Below are positions 1 to 8,299 of a stretch of 64,000 bases of DNA, piece after piece. The stretch comes from Coraliomargarita algicola (GTDB lineage Bacteria > Verrucomicrobiota > Verrucomicrobiia > Opitutales > Coraliomargaritaceae), in assembly GCF_033878955.1 (NCBI RefSeq), contig NZ_CP138858.1, positions 3,809,001 to 3,873,000 on the forward strand, in the 5' to 3' direction. Made by a program: the position numbers and the translations under genes. How positions within the stretch are numbered: position 1 is the stretch's first letter; each line of letters opens with the position of its first letter. Below the pieces are notes generated by a model. That model ran no database searches. It had not been told where the DNA came from and was given only the letters and a program-made list of their open reading frames with translations.

Positions 1-1
1 G

Positions 2-271
2 ACTGTAGGCCGCTATCAAGCCAATGCATATGGGCTTTATGATGTGCATGGTAACGTGCGTGAATGGACACTCGATCGCTATAATGGTCGACTTGATGGT
101 GACTCTTTAATCGATCCGCATCCGCGAACAGATGGGGCACGAGTCGTGGTACGTGGTGGTGGATGGGAAGATTCCGCGGCTCGCGTGCGTTCGGCAGTTC
201 GTGAGGAAATTAGCCCAAACGTGAAGAGCGATGCTCTCGGTTTTAGAGTCGTTATCGCACCAGAACTATAG
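2..271 (+). CDS. SUMF1/FGE-fold protein, C-terminal end (5' truncated by window edge)
   Basis: Only the last ~89 codons are visible; the frame is open from base 2. The visible part has the classic end of the formylglycine-generating-enzyme/SUMF1 fold: GLYDVHGNVREW, then VVRGGGW, then ALGFRVV just before the stop. In human FGE the two catalytic cysteines lie in a YCYRYRCAAR-type segment; the matching stretch here (SAARVRSAVR) has Ala and Ser, so sulfatase activation by the usual cysteine chemistry looks unlikely for this copy. Many SUMF1-fold proteins in Verrucomicrobiota and Planctomycetes are non-catalytic or act in other roles. It ends 121 bp before the ABC-secretin fusion on the same strand and could be co-transcribed. 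The fold assignment is firm; the function is open because the N-terminal part is missing. Confidence 0.8.
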   Translation, partial: TVGRYQANAYGLYDVHGNVREWTLDRYNGRLDGDSLIDPHPRTDGARVVVRGGGWEDSAARVRSAVREEISPNVKSDALGFRVVIAPEL

Positions 272-392
272 TTTTAGTAGCTTTTCGCTTGCTGTTCTAA
301 TTTTAGCTTAGAGCATGTTCGCACATACCCTCAAAACTCCCTAACTAATTTATTCACAAGTAAACTAGAACCTCGACCATTTAGAGCATATA

Positions 393-3300
393 ATGGCTTC
401 GGCCGTAGAAAATCCTTCGCCCAATAAACGATTACTGGGATTGCTGTGGCCGCACTGGAAGTCGGTTTCGATCGCCCTGCTTGGTTTGTTTTTGCTGACA
501 GCGGTGAATTTAGCGACACCGATGTTGATCGGGATGGTGTTTAATGAAGTCTTTCCGCAGCGTGACTGGTCATTGCTCTGGTGGGTTTTGGGAGGCTTGC
601 TCGGTTGTTTTTTGCTGCGTAATTTATTTTTTTACCAGAGTAAATTTACCGCGGTTCAGGTGGGGGAGAATGTTTGTTTTTCTCTGCGTAAGCGTTTGTT
701 TGAGCGTATTCAGCAGCTGCAACTGAGTTACACGCGATTACAAAGTCCCGGGCAGATCACTAGCAAAGTGATGAACGATAGTATGCAGATACAGCAGTTC
801 ATTGCCGATGTGTTACCCAAGACCTTGCAGGCAGCTTTATTGTTTCTGGGGATTTTAGTCATTACTTATTCCCTGAATTGGCAGTTGGCGCTGGCATCGA
901 CTTTTATTCTTCCGGTGCATCTCTATGTGTTCAGCTTTTTTGGTCGACGGATTAAACGCAGCAGTCGTGAGTCACAGGAGCGGATCGATTTTGCGACTGG
1001 TAGTATCATTGAAACCTTGCTTGGGGTGGAAGTCGTCAAAGGCTTTACCGGAGAGGAACGAGGAAATCGTGCCTTTAATGCCGCGATGGAAGATTCGCGT
1101 GTGAGCCATCTAAATAGTTATCGCTACGTCGTGCTGCAGAAGGTCTGCGCCGATTTGTTGGTAGGATTTGGTATGTTGGCTTTGATCGGGCTTGGTGCCT
1201 ACCAAGTGATCGGCCGCCCCTCAGAGAGCGCCATGGGGGCGGGCGACTTTATAGCCTTTTTCTGGTACATCCGCTTACTCTATCCCACCGTGATTGATCT
1301 GATGAGTAGCGGTGCAAAACTTTCAAAGGTGGGTGCAAGTGTGGATCGTGTCTATGAGCTACTCGATGTCGATGAGGCCGCGACTGAGGGGGAAGGTGTG
1401 GCGATGTCCGATATGCGCGGCGACATACGTTTTGATCAAGTCGGTTTTTCCTTTGATGGAAAATCCAATATTTTGGAGAATGTTTCGTTTAAAGTTAAGG
1501 CGGGCCAAGTCTGCGCTCTCACGGGGCATTCGGGAGCTGGTAAGTCGACACTCGTTAGCCTGGTGCCCATGTTGCTACGTCCTACGGCCGGTCGTATCGT
1601 AATTGACGGCGTCAACACTCGCGATATCTCGACTCGTGATCTGCGCCGAAATATTGGCGTCGTCTTTCAAGAGTGTTTTCTCTTTAAGGCATCGATCCAA
1701 GAAAACTTACGCTACGCGAAAGCTCGGGCTAGCGAAAAAGAGATTCGACAGATTTGTGTATTAACCGGAGCCGATAAATTTATCCAGCGCTTGCCTAATG
1801 GTTACCATACGGTCGTTGGTGACGGTGGGCTTGCGCTTTCGCGCGGACAAAAGCAGCTGATCACTATCACACGCGCAGTGATTAAGGATCCCAAAATTCT
1901 CATACTGGACGAAGCCACCGCATCGCTCGATACAGAGCTTGAAGATGCTGTGATTCCCACCATCTTGAATCTCATGCAAGGGCGCACAACACTGATGATT
2001 ACCCACAACCCCAAACTATTAAAGCACGCCGATATGGAAATTGAATTGAGTCAAGGTCGCCTGACTTCGCAACGTAGCTTCGCAAAATCCGTTGCCGCAT
2101 CGGTTCCCGCTGGACGAGCCGCGCTCTCGACGTGGTTACTTATGCTAGGTCTCACATTGGGTGCATTGTTATCGTTGCCAGCTTCGCTGAGTGCACAAGC
2201 TGAGACAGTGTTGGAGGAGATCGAGACCCAGCGTATGCGCCTGAGCTACACAGATCCGAAGCGTTGTTTGGATGTGCTTAAAATCTATGGTATCAGTACG
2301 GGAATTACTGGCGACGCCATTAAAAAAGCTCAACTTCCTGTCGTTGTGGCGATGCCTTCGACGGCGCAGCATAACACGATTCCGAATACGGATAAGAGCT
2401 TCCCGTTGACCGATGCGGACCCGCTCAATGAACTATTGATCTTCTATGATCGTTCGAAGCCTTCGCAGTTGAGTCGTGTGGTCAGGATGATCCGCGAAGA
2501 GATCGATGTGCCAGCCCGTCAAATCATGATCGAAGCCATGGTGCTGGAGATCTCGGAGACGGGGCTCGAGCGGCTTGGAGTCGAGTGGAATCTCGCTGGG
2601 CCGAGTTCTAATTTGACCGCTCTGCAGATGGGCGATGTGACACCGAATTTGGACAATATCAATGATCAGTTCGTGGTCGGCACCCCTAACATTTTCGGTG
2701 AGTTCGATGTCGATATACGTGCACTTATGACTGATGGTGAGGCCGAAGTTCTATCCCGCCCGAGCGTCCTGACTCTTGATAACCGGATGGCCTATATTAA
2801 CGTCGCTCGCAAGATCCCGATCGCAGAGACTAAGTTTCAAGGGAACAATAATGTTTCAACTGTAAGCTTTAGGAGTGAAACTGTAGGGATTCAGCTCGCC
2901 GTGCGCCCCCGAATCAACGAAGAGGGGCAGGAGGTCAGCATGCAGGTAAATGCGACGGTCTCGGCAAAAGTGCCTAATGAGGACGTGGTGGTGCTTGATA
3001 GCCAAGGACGTGAAGTCGCTGTCGCGCCCACTATTTCTATACGCGAAGTCAAAACATACGCCCGTATTGCGAATAATACGCCTTTTATTATTGGTGGTTT
3101 AATTGCCAAGGATGATTTGCGCATCAAGCGTTCTGTTCCCTTGCTTGGTTCGTTGCCATATATTGGCCGTGCCTTCGGTAGTGAACAAGCAGAGCAACTC
3201 AAGCGCGAGGTGATTATTGTGATTACTCCTTATGTCTTGCCTGATGAGATGAATAATCAGACTGAGGCATTGGATAAGATTGTGGGGCGCTTCCTGCCCA

Positions 3301-4199
3301 AGGGCGAAGACACTTTCGATTCATTTGGTAACGAGCTCTTTCGTGATGCCTATCGAATTCGTGATGAAGATGTCTTCGAATTGAACTTTTTGATCGAGAA
3401 TGAACACCTGAATGAACTGCAGGCTCAAGCCGAGCGAGCGGTTGATGAGGACTATTCACTTCGTTCCAAATATCCCTTCTCCAGTTTCGCGAATGGCCGC
3501 GTGCCTGGTGAGAATATTCTCGTTTACCGTCAGATGTATGAGGTGATCAAGCGGATTAAGATGGATGAACGCGTCGATGCTTTGCGTTCTTTGGTTTTCG
3601 AGCCTAAGGCTGGAGCCAGCGAAGGCTTCGAAGTTAATTTCCTTGAGAAGCTATTGATTGAGCGCGCGCAGCAACACGCTGCGGGGCAATCTGTGCAGAG
3701 GAGAATTAAATCCATTGATGATGTCTGGGATTATTTTGAGGATAAGGCACTGACTATTACCTACCGTGATTATGGGCAGAGTGAAGATCTCAGTCGTGCG
3801 CTGGAGTCGCCGGTGCCTGTTATTGAGATTGTCGATGTGCCAGATCGTGCCGCTTATGAAGATCTCTTCTGGGAATTGAACCAGCCCGATGCAGAGGGGC
3901 GTCTGCGTAACAGCATCATACTACATGATGCGGATGACATGCGACGTCTGAAGCGTGCAATTGTCTTGCGCGATACTGTCACACTCAATGCGGTCGACCG
4001 CACCTTAACCCTGGATAACTTCTCGGTCGGGCGCTTCCTATTGCTGCCGACTCGCGATATCAGCAAAATCGATCTAGTCGATGGCGAGGTCGCTCGTCTA
4101 TTTTTCCTGACTGAGCGTTATTATGATGCGTTGCGCCAAGCGCTGCGTGATGCGTCGAGCGAGCTGGAATCTGAGCTCAAGGCTATGGGGATTGAGTAG
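393..4199 (+). CDS. ABC exporter (TMD-NBD) fused to a secretin-family protein
   Basis: A single open frame of 1268 codons carries two normally separate machines. Residues 1 to about 560 are a half-size ABC exporter: six-helix membrane domain, Walker A GHSGAGKST (378-386), a variant signature LSRGQ (482-486), Walker B ILILDEA (502-508) and the H-loop MITHNP. A hydrophobic stretch at about 575-603 ending SAQA looks like a Sec signal peptide, but here it sits inside the protein. Residues ~604-709 resemble a secretin N-domain, ~710-947 a secretin core (starting QIMIEAMVLEIS, ending IIVITPYV), and a ~320-residue tail has no family I recognise. A separate secretin start could only be Met548 or Met584; neither leaves both a complete ABC end and a complete signal peptide, so I read it as a true fusion or a translationally coupled pair. 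The ATPase would be inner-membrane and the secretin outer-membrane. Substrate unknown. Confidence 0.85.
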   Translation: MASAVENPSPNKRLLGLLWPHWKSVSIALLGLFLLTAVNLATPMLIGMVFNEVFPQRDWSLLWWVLGGLLGCFLLRNLFFYQSKFTAVQVGENVCFSLRKRLFERIQQLQLSYTRLQSPGQITSKVMNDSMQIQQFIADVLPKTLQAALLFLGILVITYSLNWQLALASTFILPVHLYVFSFFGRRIKRSSRESQERIDFATGSIIETLLGVEVVKGFTGEERGNRAFNAAMEDSRVSHLNSYRYVVLQKVCADLLVGFGMLALIGLGAYQVIGRPSESAMGAGDFIAFFWYIRLLYPTVIDLMSSGAKLSKVGASVDRVYELLDVDEAATEGEGVAMSDMRGDIRFDQVGFSFDGKSNILENVSFKVKAGQVCALTGHSGAGKSTLVSLVPMLLRPTAGRIVIDGVNTRDISTRDLRRNIGVVFQECFLFKASIQENLRYAKARASEKEIRQICVLTGADKFIQRLPNGYHTVVGDGGLALSRGQKQLITITRAVIKDPKILILDEATASLDTELEDAVIPTILNLMQGRTTLMITHNPKLLKHADMEIELSQGRLTSQRSFAKSVAASVPAGRAALSTWLLMLGLTLGALLSLPASLSAQAETVLEEIETQRMRLSYTDPKRCLDVLKIYGISTGITGDAIKKAQLPVVVAMPSTAQHNTIPNTDKSFPLTDADPLNELLIFYDRSKPSQLSRVVRMIREEIDVPARQIMIEAMVLEISETGLERLGVEWNLAGPSSNLTALQMGDVTPNLDNINDQFVVGTPNIFGEFDVDIRALMTDGEAEVLSRPSVLTLDNRMAYINVARKIPIAETKFQGNNNVSTVSFRSETVGIQLAVRPRINEEGQEVSMQVNATVSAKVPNEDVVVLDSQGREVAVAPTISIREVKTYARIANNTPFIIGGLIAKDDLRIKRSVPLLGSLPYIGRAFGSEQAEQLKREVIIVITPYVLPDEMNNQTEALDKIVGRFLPKGEDTFDSFGNELFRDAYRIRDEDVFELNFLIENEHLNELQAQAERAVDEDYSLRSKYPFSSFANGRVPGENILVYRQMYEVIKRIKMDERVDALRSLVFEPKAGASEGFEVNFLEKLLIERAQQHAAGQSVQRRIKSIDDVWDYFEDKALTITYRDYGQSEDLSRALESPVPVIEIVDVPDRAAYEDLFWELNQPDAEGRLRNSIILHDADDMRRLKRAIVLRDTVTLNAVDRTLTLDNFSVGRFLLLPTRDISKIDLVDGEVARLFFLTERYYDALRQALRDASSELESELKAMGIE

Positions 4200-4200
4200 A

Positions 4201-4371
4201 CAGAAGACAGAGGGCAGAAGACAGAGGACAGAGGCCAGAAGGCAGAGGGCGGAGGTCAGAAATGAATATCAATCAGTTCTGGCACTTCCTGTCTCGCCAA
4301 AATGGCGCATGCCGTGCTTTTTATAACTAACTGATTATGTCGTGACTGTCCTCTGTCCTCTGACTTCTGAA
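4201..4371. repeat. Heptanucleotide repeat element with inverted partner block
   Basis: Directly after the stop codon of the ABC-secretin gene lie nine head-to-tail 7-bp units (4201-4263) that fit the consensus CAGARGR, with spacing kept exactly at seven. About 83 bp further (4347-4371) comes a block of units in opposite orientation (TGTCCTC twice, then variants). The two blocks could pair as a long imperfect hairpin. A second copy of the same architecture is at 47069-47147. A short open frame through it is a by-product of the repeat. Confidence 0.8.
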
Positions 4372-4393
4372 CTAGTTCTAGGTAAGTGGACAC

Positions 4394-4422
4394 AAAAAAG
4401 CCCCAGCGAGCTGGGGCTTTTT
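4394..4422. terminator. Intrinsic terminator, probably bidirectional
   Basis: A GC-rich hairpin (GCCCCAG / CTGGGGC around a short loop) is flanked by A5-6 on the left and T5 on the right, so it has a U-tract in either direction. It lies 19 bp beyond the stop of minus-strand rpmB and also downstream of the plus-strand ABC-secretin gene. Confidence 0.85.
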
Positions 4423-4440
4423 ATAAAGTTGTCGGAAGCT

Positions 4441-4671
<231 letters not shown>

Positions 4672-4771
4672 AGGAGTTCCTTCGTTGAAAAATTTAAAGG
4701 CTGGAAGGTAGGGGGGATCGTGTTCCAAGCAAGCGTTTTCTTTGAAAATTTTTAGCGGCTGATTCTGGGCC

Positions 4772-5767
4772 TCAATCGACTCGCAGCCCCCATAAAACCT
4801 GGAATCGTTGCCCCATATTGGCTGGGTGGATCAATTCCATCAGAGTTTGGCGGTCGTGACTGAAGCTGCCCGCGCTGCCGGAAACGATGGCTTCGGCCGC
4901 CCGTTGCGCCCGTTTTACCAAGAAGGATTCCTGGCTTTCCAGCGCGACAGATTGCAGACCTGCGGCTTTCATTTGTGCCACGAGTGGCGTCCAGTTGATG
5001 TCGCAAGTGATGTTGCAAGCGCCGGGTGTTTCCAGTAAATCATTACCTTGAGCATGCTGCTTGTAGGTGCGCGCGGTGCCTGAGGGGTGATCCTGTAATA
5101 GGGCCGTCCAGGTGCGGCCGTAGTCAAAGAAGAGCAAGAGCCCTTTCCAGTCTTGGGCTAATAGTGCAGCCAGTGCGCTTTCCGCTTCCAAGGGCAGGTC
5201 GAGCTCGTAGCCATCCTCGATGTGTGTGGGTAGACGCTGGGCCACCGCGGCGACCGCAGGTGTGAGCTGATCCAGTAGCACTTCTACCAGTGTGCCGTCG
5301 CTGTCGAGGCCGACGCCGCGTTCACGCCAAGCTCCGTTGCGGAAGATTAAGCGATGAAAGGGCAAGGCATCTAGCCACTCGTTGGCAAAAATGACGGCTT
5401 GGCCTTCGATTTGTATGGCTTCTCCTTGGCGGATGACTCGTTCGGCGCGAAAGGGGTGTTGGGCTAATTGACTCAGTAGTGAGCAGCCCGGTTCGGCGGC
5501 GATTTCGACGAATGTGCTTTCAGCAGCGGTGCCTGCGGGGAGTAGGTCGGCGGCGGCAGTGCTCACGAGCGTGGCGAAGACTCGTCCCAGGCTCTCGGCG
5601 GTATAAAAATCATGCTGTGGGCTGCGTCCGACTCGTTGCGCTAACTGTGTGTAGTAGCCGTAGTCTTCACTGTAGAGGGCGATTTCTATATAGTCGCGGT
5701 AGCTGATTGGTGCGGATTGGCAGCGTGTGCGTAATATGTCTTCAACTGTCGTCTGGGCTTTTTTCAT
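4772..5767 (-). CDS. SAM-dependent methyltransferase, MidA/NDUFAF7 (DUF185) family
   Basis: About 331 residues from the chosen ATG. The order of motifs is that of the MidA/NDUFAF7 family (Pfam Methyltransf_28): SYRDYIEIALYSEDYGYY near the N-terminus, DFYTAESLG, a SAM-site segment VEIAAEPGCSLL, then FANEWLDALPFHRL and LLFFDYGRTW. The glycine-rich SAM motif is looser than the usual EIGAGxG. The mitochondrial relative methylates an arginine of complex I; the bacterial substrate is not established. The frame is open back to 5932, which would overlap the start of divergent tsaD; Met at 5767 (MKKAQTTVEDIL) removes the overlap and fits the family N-terminus, with Met at 5797 as an alternative. Confidence 0.8.
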   Translation of the reverse strand: MKKAQTTVEDILRTRCQSAPISYRDYIEIALYSEDYGYYTQLAQRVGRSPQHDFYTAESLGRVFATLVSTAAADLLPAGTAAESTFVEIAAEPGCSLLSQLAQHPFRAERVIRQGEAIQIEGQAVIFANEWLDALPFHRLIFRNGAWRERGVGLDSDGTLVEVLLDQLTPAVAAVAQRLPTHIEDGYELDLPLEAESALAALLAQDWKGLLLFFDYGRTWTALLQDHPSGTARTYKQHAQGNDLLETPGACNITCDINWTPLVAQMKAAGLQSVALESQESFLVKRAQRAAEAIVSGSAGSFSHDRQTLMELIHPANMGQRFQVLWGLRVD

Positions 5768-5892
5768 AGGAGGCAGACGGAATCTATGTGGAATCATTCG
5801 GACTATGAAACCACTAAATGCAATCGCTGGGGAATTCTTATTTGAGTGCTTAAATGCTTGAGGCATCGTCACACGCGCATACTTAGAGTGAG

Positions 5893-6921
5893 ATGATTTT
5901 GGCGATTGAAAGTTCTTGTGACGAGTCGGCACTGGCTCGGTTGGATCCCGCCCGTGGGATAGTGGGCGAGTGGGTGCACAGTCAGATCGATTTGCACAAG
6001 GAATATGGCGGAGTGGTGCCGGATCTCGCCAGTCGTGAGCATTTGAAGAATTTTTTTCCGCTGCTTTCTGCCGCTGGCTTAAGCGCGGATCGTGGTGAGA
6101 TTACGCAGATCGCGGTCACGCACGGGCCGGGGTTGGCTGGTTGCCTGGCCTTGGGCATCGCATTTGCGCGAAGTCTTGCGGTGGCATGGGAGCTGCCAGT
6201 GGTCGGAGTGAATCATCTGCGCGGTCATGCCTACTCGCCCTTTATCGCATTGCACGAGCAAGCCCCGGCGGAGTACCCGCAGGCCTTTCAGGCGCTCTTG
6301 CCGCACCTTGGGCTCATTGTCTCGGGGGGGAATACTATACTTTTTGAGATTGATACGAATCAACAGCTGACAGTGTTGGCGGAGACTGTGGATGACGCCG
6401 CGGGCGAGGCATTGGATAAAGGTGCGAAGCTGCTGGGTTTGCCCTATCCGGGCGGACCTCAAGTGGAGCGATTGGCAGCAGCCGGAAATGCTAAGATATA
6501 CGATTTCCCCAAAGCAATCGCGCCGCGAAATGAGCGCCGCTTTAGTTTTTCCGGGCTAAAAACCAGCTTGCGCTATCGACTTGAGAAAATGGGCGATGCC
6601 GAACTCGAAGCGGCGATGCCGGATATTTGCGCGGGCTACCAAGCTGCGGTGATTGATCAACTCGTGGGGAAAACCAAGCATTTGATTCAGGCCGGTCAGG
6701 ACCGCAGCCTGGGACTTTCCGGAGGTGTCTCCAATAATAAGGCGCTTCGCGCGGCAGTGGAGCGGCTGGCTAAGCGCTTTCGCTTGTCGTGTCATATTGC
6801 GCAGCCCAAGCACACCGGCGATAATGCTGCTATGATTGCATTTGCGGCTTTTGCGGATCCTGCGGGACTGGCGCAGGGGGCGTTTAGCATCGAGCCTGCT
6901 TTGCGCTTGGCAGGGCAGTAG
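5893..6921 (+). CDS. tsaD: tRNA N6-adenosine threonylcarbamoyltransferase
   Basis: TsaD (Gcp/YgjD/Kae1 family) transfers the threonylcarbamoyl group to A37 of ANN-decoding tRNAs, working with TsaB and TsaE in the cytoplasm. The 342-residue product has the family start MILAIESSCDES, THGPGLAGCL (76-84), the metal-binding pair His108 and His112 in NHLRGHAYSPF, the ATP loop SGGNT (144-148), DAAGEALDKGAKLLG and a terminal metal ligand Asp310 in GDNAAMIA. It is divergent from the MidA-like methyltransferase and lies 78 bp upstream of murD, so it may be the first gene of the transcript that continues into the cell-wall cluster. Confidence 0.96.
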   Translation: MILAIESSCDESALARLDPARGIVGEWVHSQIDLHKEYGGVVPDLASREHLKNFFPLLSAAGLSADRGEITQIAVTHGPGLAGCLALGIAFARSLAVAWELPVVGVNHLRGHAYSPFIALHEQAPAEYPQAFQALLPHLGLIVSGGNTILFEIDTNQQLTVLAETVDDAAGEALDKGAKLLGLPYPGGPQVERLAAAGNAKIYDFPKAIAPRNERRFSFSGLKTSLRYRLEKMGDAELEAAMPDICAGYQAAVIDQLVGKTKHLIQAGQDRSLGLSGGVSNNKALRAAVERLAKRFRLSCHIAQPKHTGDNAAMIAFAAFADPAGLAQGAFSIEPALRLAGQ

Positions 6922-6999
6922 GTCGCAGAGTTGTTTATTACGTTTTTTTGACGAAACGGGTCGTTGCCAATGTGTCTGTGGGTGGTTTGATTACGCGGG

Positions 7000-8265
7000 A
7001 TGTTCAGACGCTGTGCTATATTTGGTGCGGGGCAGAGTGCTCTCGCGGCGCGCCGCCTCGCCAATCACCATGATCTTGAGACCGTGCTCATTGATGAGGC
7101 CGGGCAAGGAGATCGGGCGACTTTTGGAGCCGATGATTTGGCTGAGTTTGATGCTTTTGTTTTCAGTCCCGGCTTCGCGCAGGAGCATCCTTGGCGGGTC
7201 TTGGCCGAAGCTTCGGGGCGGCCCTGCTTGAGTGAACTTGCCTTTGCTGCTCGCTACTGGCAAGGCAAGGTCATTGGGGTCACGGGAACCAATGGTAAGA
7301 CCACGTTGACCGGGCTGATTGATGCCGCGCTTAAAGTCGCGGGAGAGGTGAGTGTCGCTGCAGGGAATATTGGTTATACCTTTTCGGATGCAGTGCTTTC
7401 GAGCGCAAATCAGCCTGGTGCGTATGTGGTACTTGAGATTAGTTCGTTTCAGGCGGAACTCGCGGACGGATTGCAGTTAGACGCACTACTCTGGACAAAT
7501 TTCGCCGAAGATCATTTGGATCGTTACGGGTCGATGATTCAGTATTTTAATGCCAAAGCTCTGCTGTTTGATTGTTTGAAAAAGAATGGGATCTGCGTGG
7601 TCGGGAAGCAGGTCGCCCAAACTATGGAGAGCATGCGCAAGGTGTATGACGCTTGCTGTGTGGCCGATGAAGACAGCGCTCTGCTCTTCAAGTTGGATCG
7701 GGCCTCCGTATTTCATCGTTATCCGAATTCGGAGAACTTCTCGCTGGCAGCGGAGATGTGGTGGTTGCTAGGTAAGTCGTCAGCTCAGCTGATCGAGGCC
7801 GCCAATGCATTTACGCTTGCGCCGCACCGCCTTGCGATGGTGGCGGAGTATGATGGTGTTTACTATTGGGATGACTCCAAAGCCACGAATTTTCATGCGA
7901 CATTGGCGGGGCTGGAGTCGGTGGGGCCACCTGTGGTGTGGATCGGAGGCGGACGTGCCAAGGGGGGCGATGTTGAAGCTTTTGCGCATGAGTTGTCCAA
8001 CTATGTGAATGCCGCCGTCGTCTATGGGGAGGTCGCTGAACGATTGGCCCAGGCTTTGCAAGGCTCGCTCGATTCTGTTCACGTGCATCCATGCTTTGCT
8101 GACGCCGTCTACGCTGCAGTAGAGCTTGCGAAGGGCATTCCCGAGGCAAATGTCTTGTTGAGTCCCGGCTTCAGTAGTTTCGATCAATTTAGCTCCTATG
8201 CCGACCGTGGAAAAAGCTTCACTGACATGGTTTTAAGTTTGAAGAATACACGCAATGCTAGCTAG
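7000..8265 (+). CDS. murD: UDP-N-acetylmuramoylalanine--D-glutamate ligase
   Basis: MurD adds D-glutamate to UDP-MurNAc-L-Ala, the second ATP-dependent step of peptidoglycan stem synthesis in the cytoplasm. The 421-residue protein opens with a Rossmann-like segment (IFGAGQSALAARRL), has the Mur ligase P-loop VTGTNGKTTLTG (GTNGKTT at 96-102), VLEISSFQAEL, the central NFAEDHLDRYGS motif, and the C-terminal DDSKATNFHATLAGL typical of MurD. First dcw gene in this cluster; mraY and murE/murF, which often precede it, are not here. The stop overlaps an alternative start for the next gene, so tight coupling is likely. Confidence 0.95.
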   Translation: MFRRCAIFGAGQSALAARRLANHHDLETVLIDEAGQGDRATFGADDLAEFDAFVFSPGFAQEHPWRVLAEASGRPCLSELAFAARYWQGKVIGVTGTNGKTTLTGLIDAALKVAGEVSVAAGNIGYTFSDAVLSSANQPGAYVVLEISSFQAELADGLQLDALLWTNFAEDHLDRYGSMIQYFNAKALLFDCLKKNGICVVGKQVAQTMESMRKVYDACCVADEDSALLFKLDRASVFHRYPNSENFSLAAEMWWLLGKSSAQLIEAANAFTLAPHRLAMVAEYDGVYYWDDSKATNFHATLAGLESVGPPVVWIGGGRAKGGDVEAFAHELSNYVNAAVVYGEVAERLAQALQGSLDSVHVHPCFADAVYAAVELAKGIPEANVLLSPGFSSFDQFSSYADRGKSFTDMVLSLKNTRNAS

Positions 8266-8299
8266 TATGCTGGATTGCAGGCATTATCTCCATTTTATC

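Noticed and set aside
4123..4326. 67-codon plus-strand frame over the end of the secretin gene
   Set aside because: It is an out-of-frame overlap of the secretin gene that continues through the heptamer repeat; the Arg/Gln-rich tail is repeat-derived.
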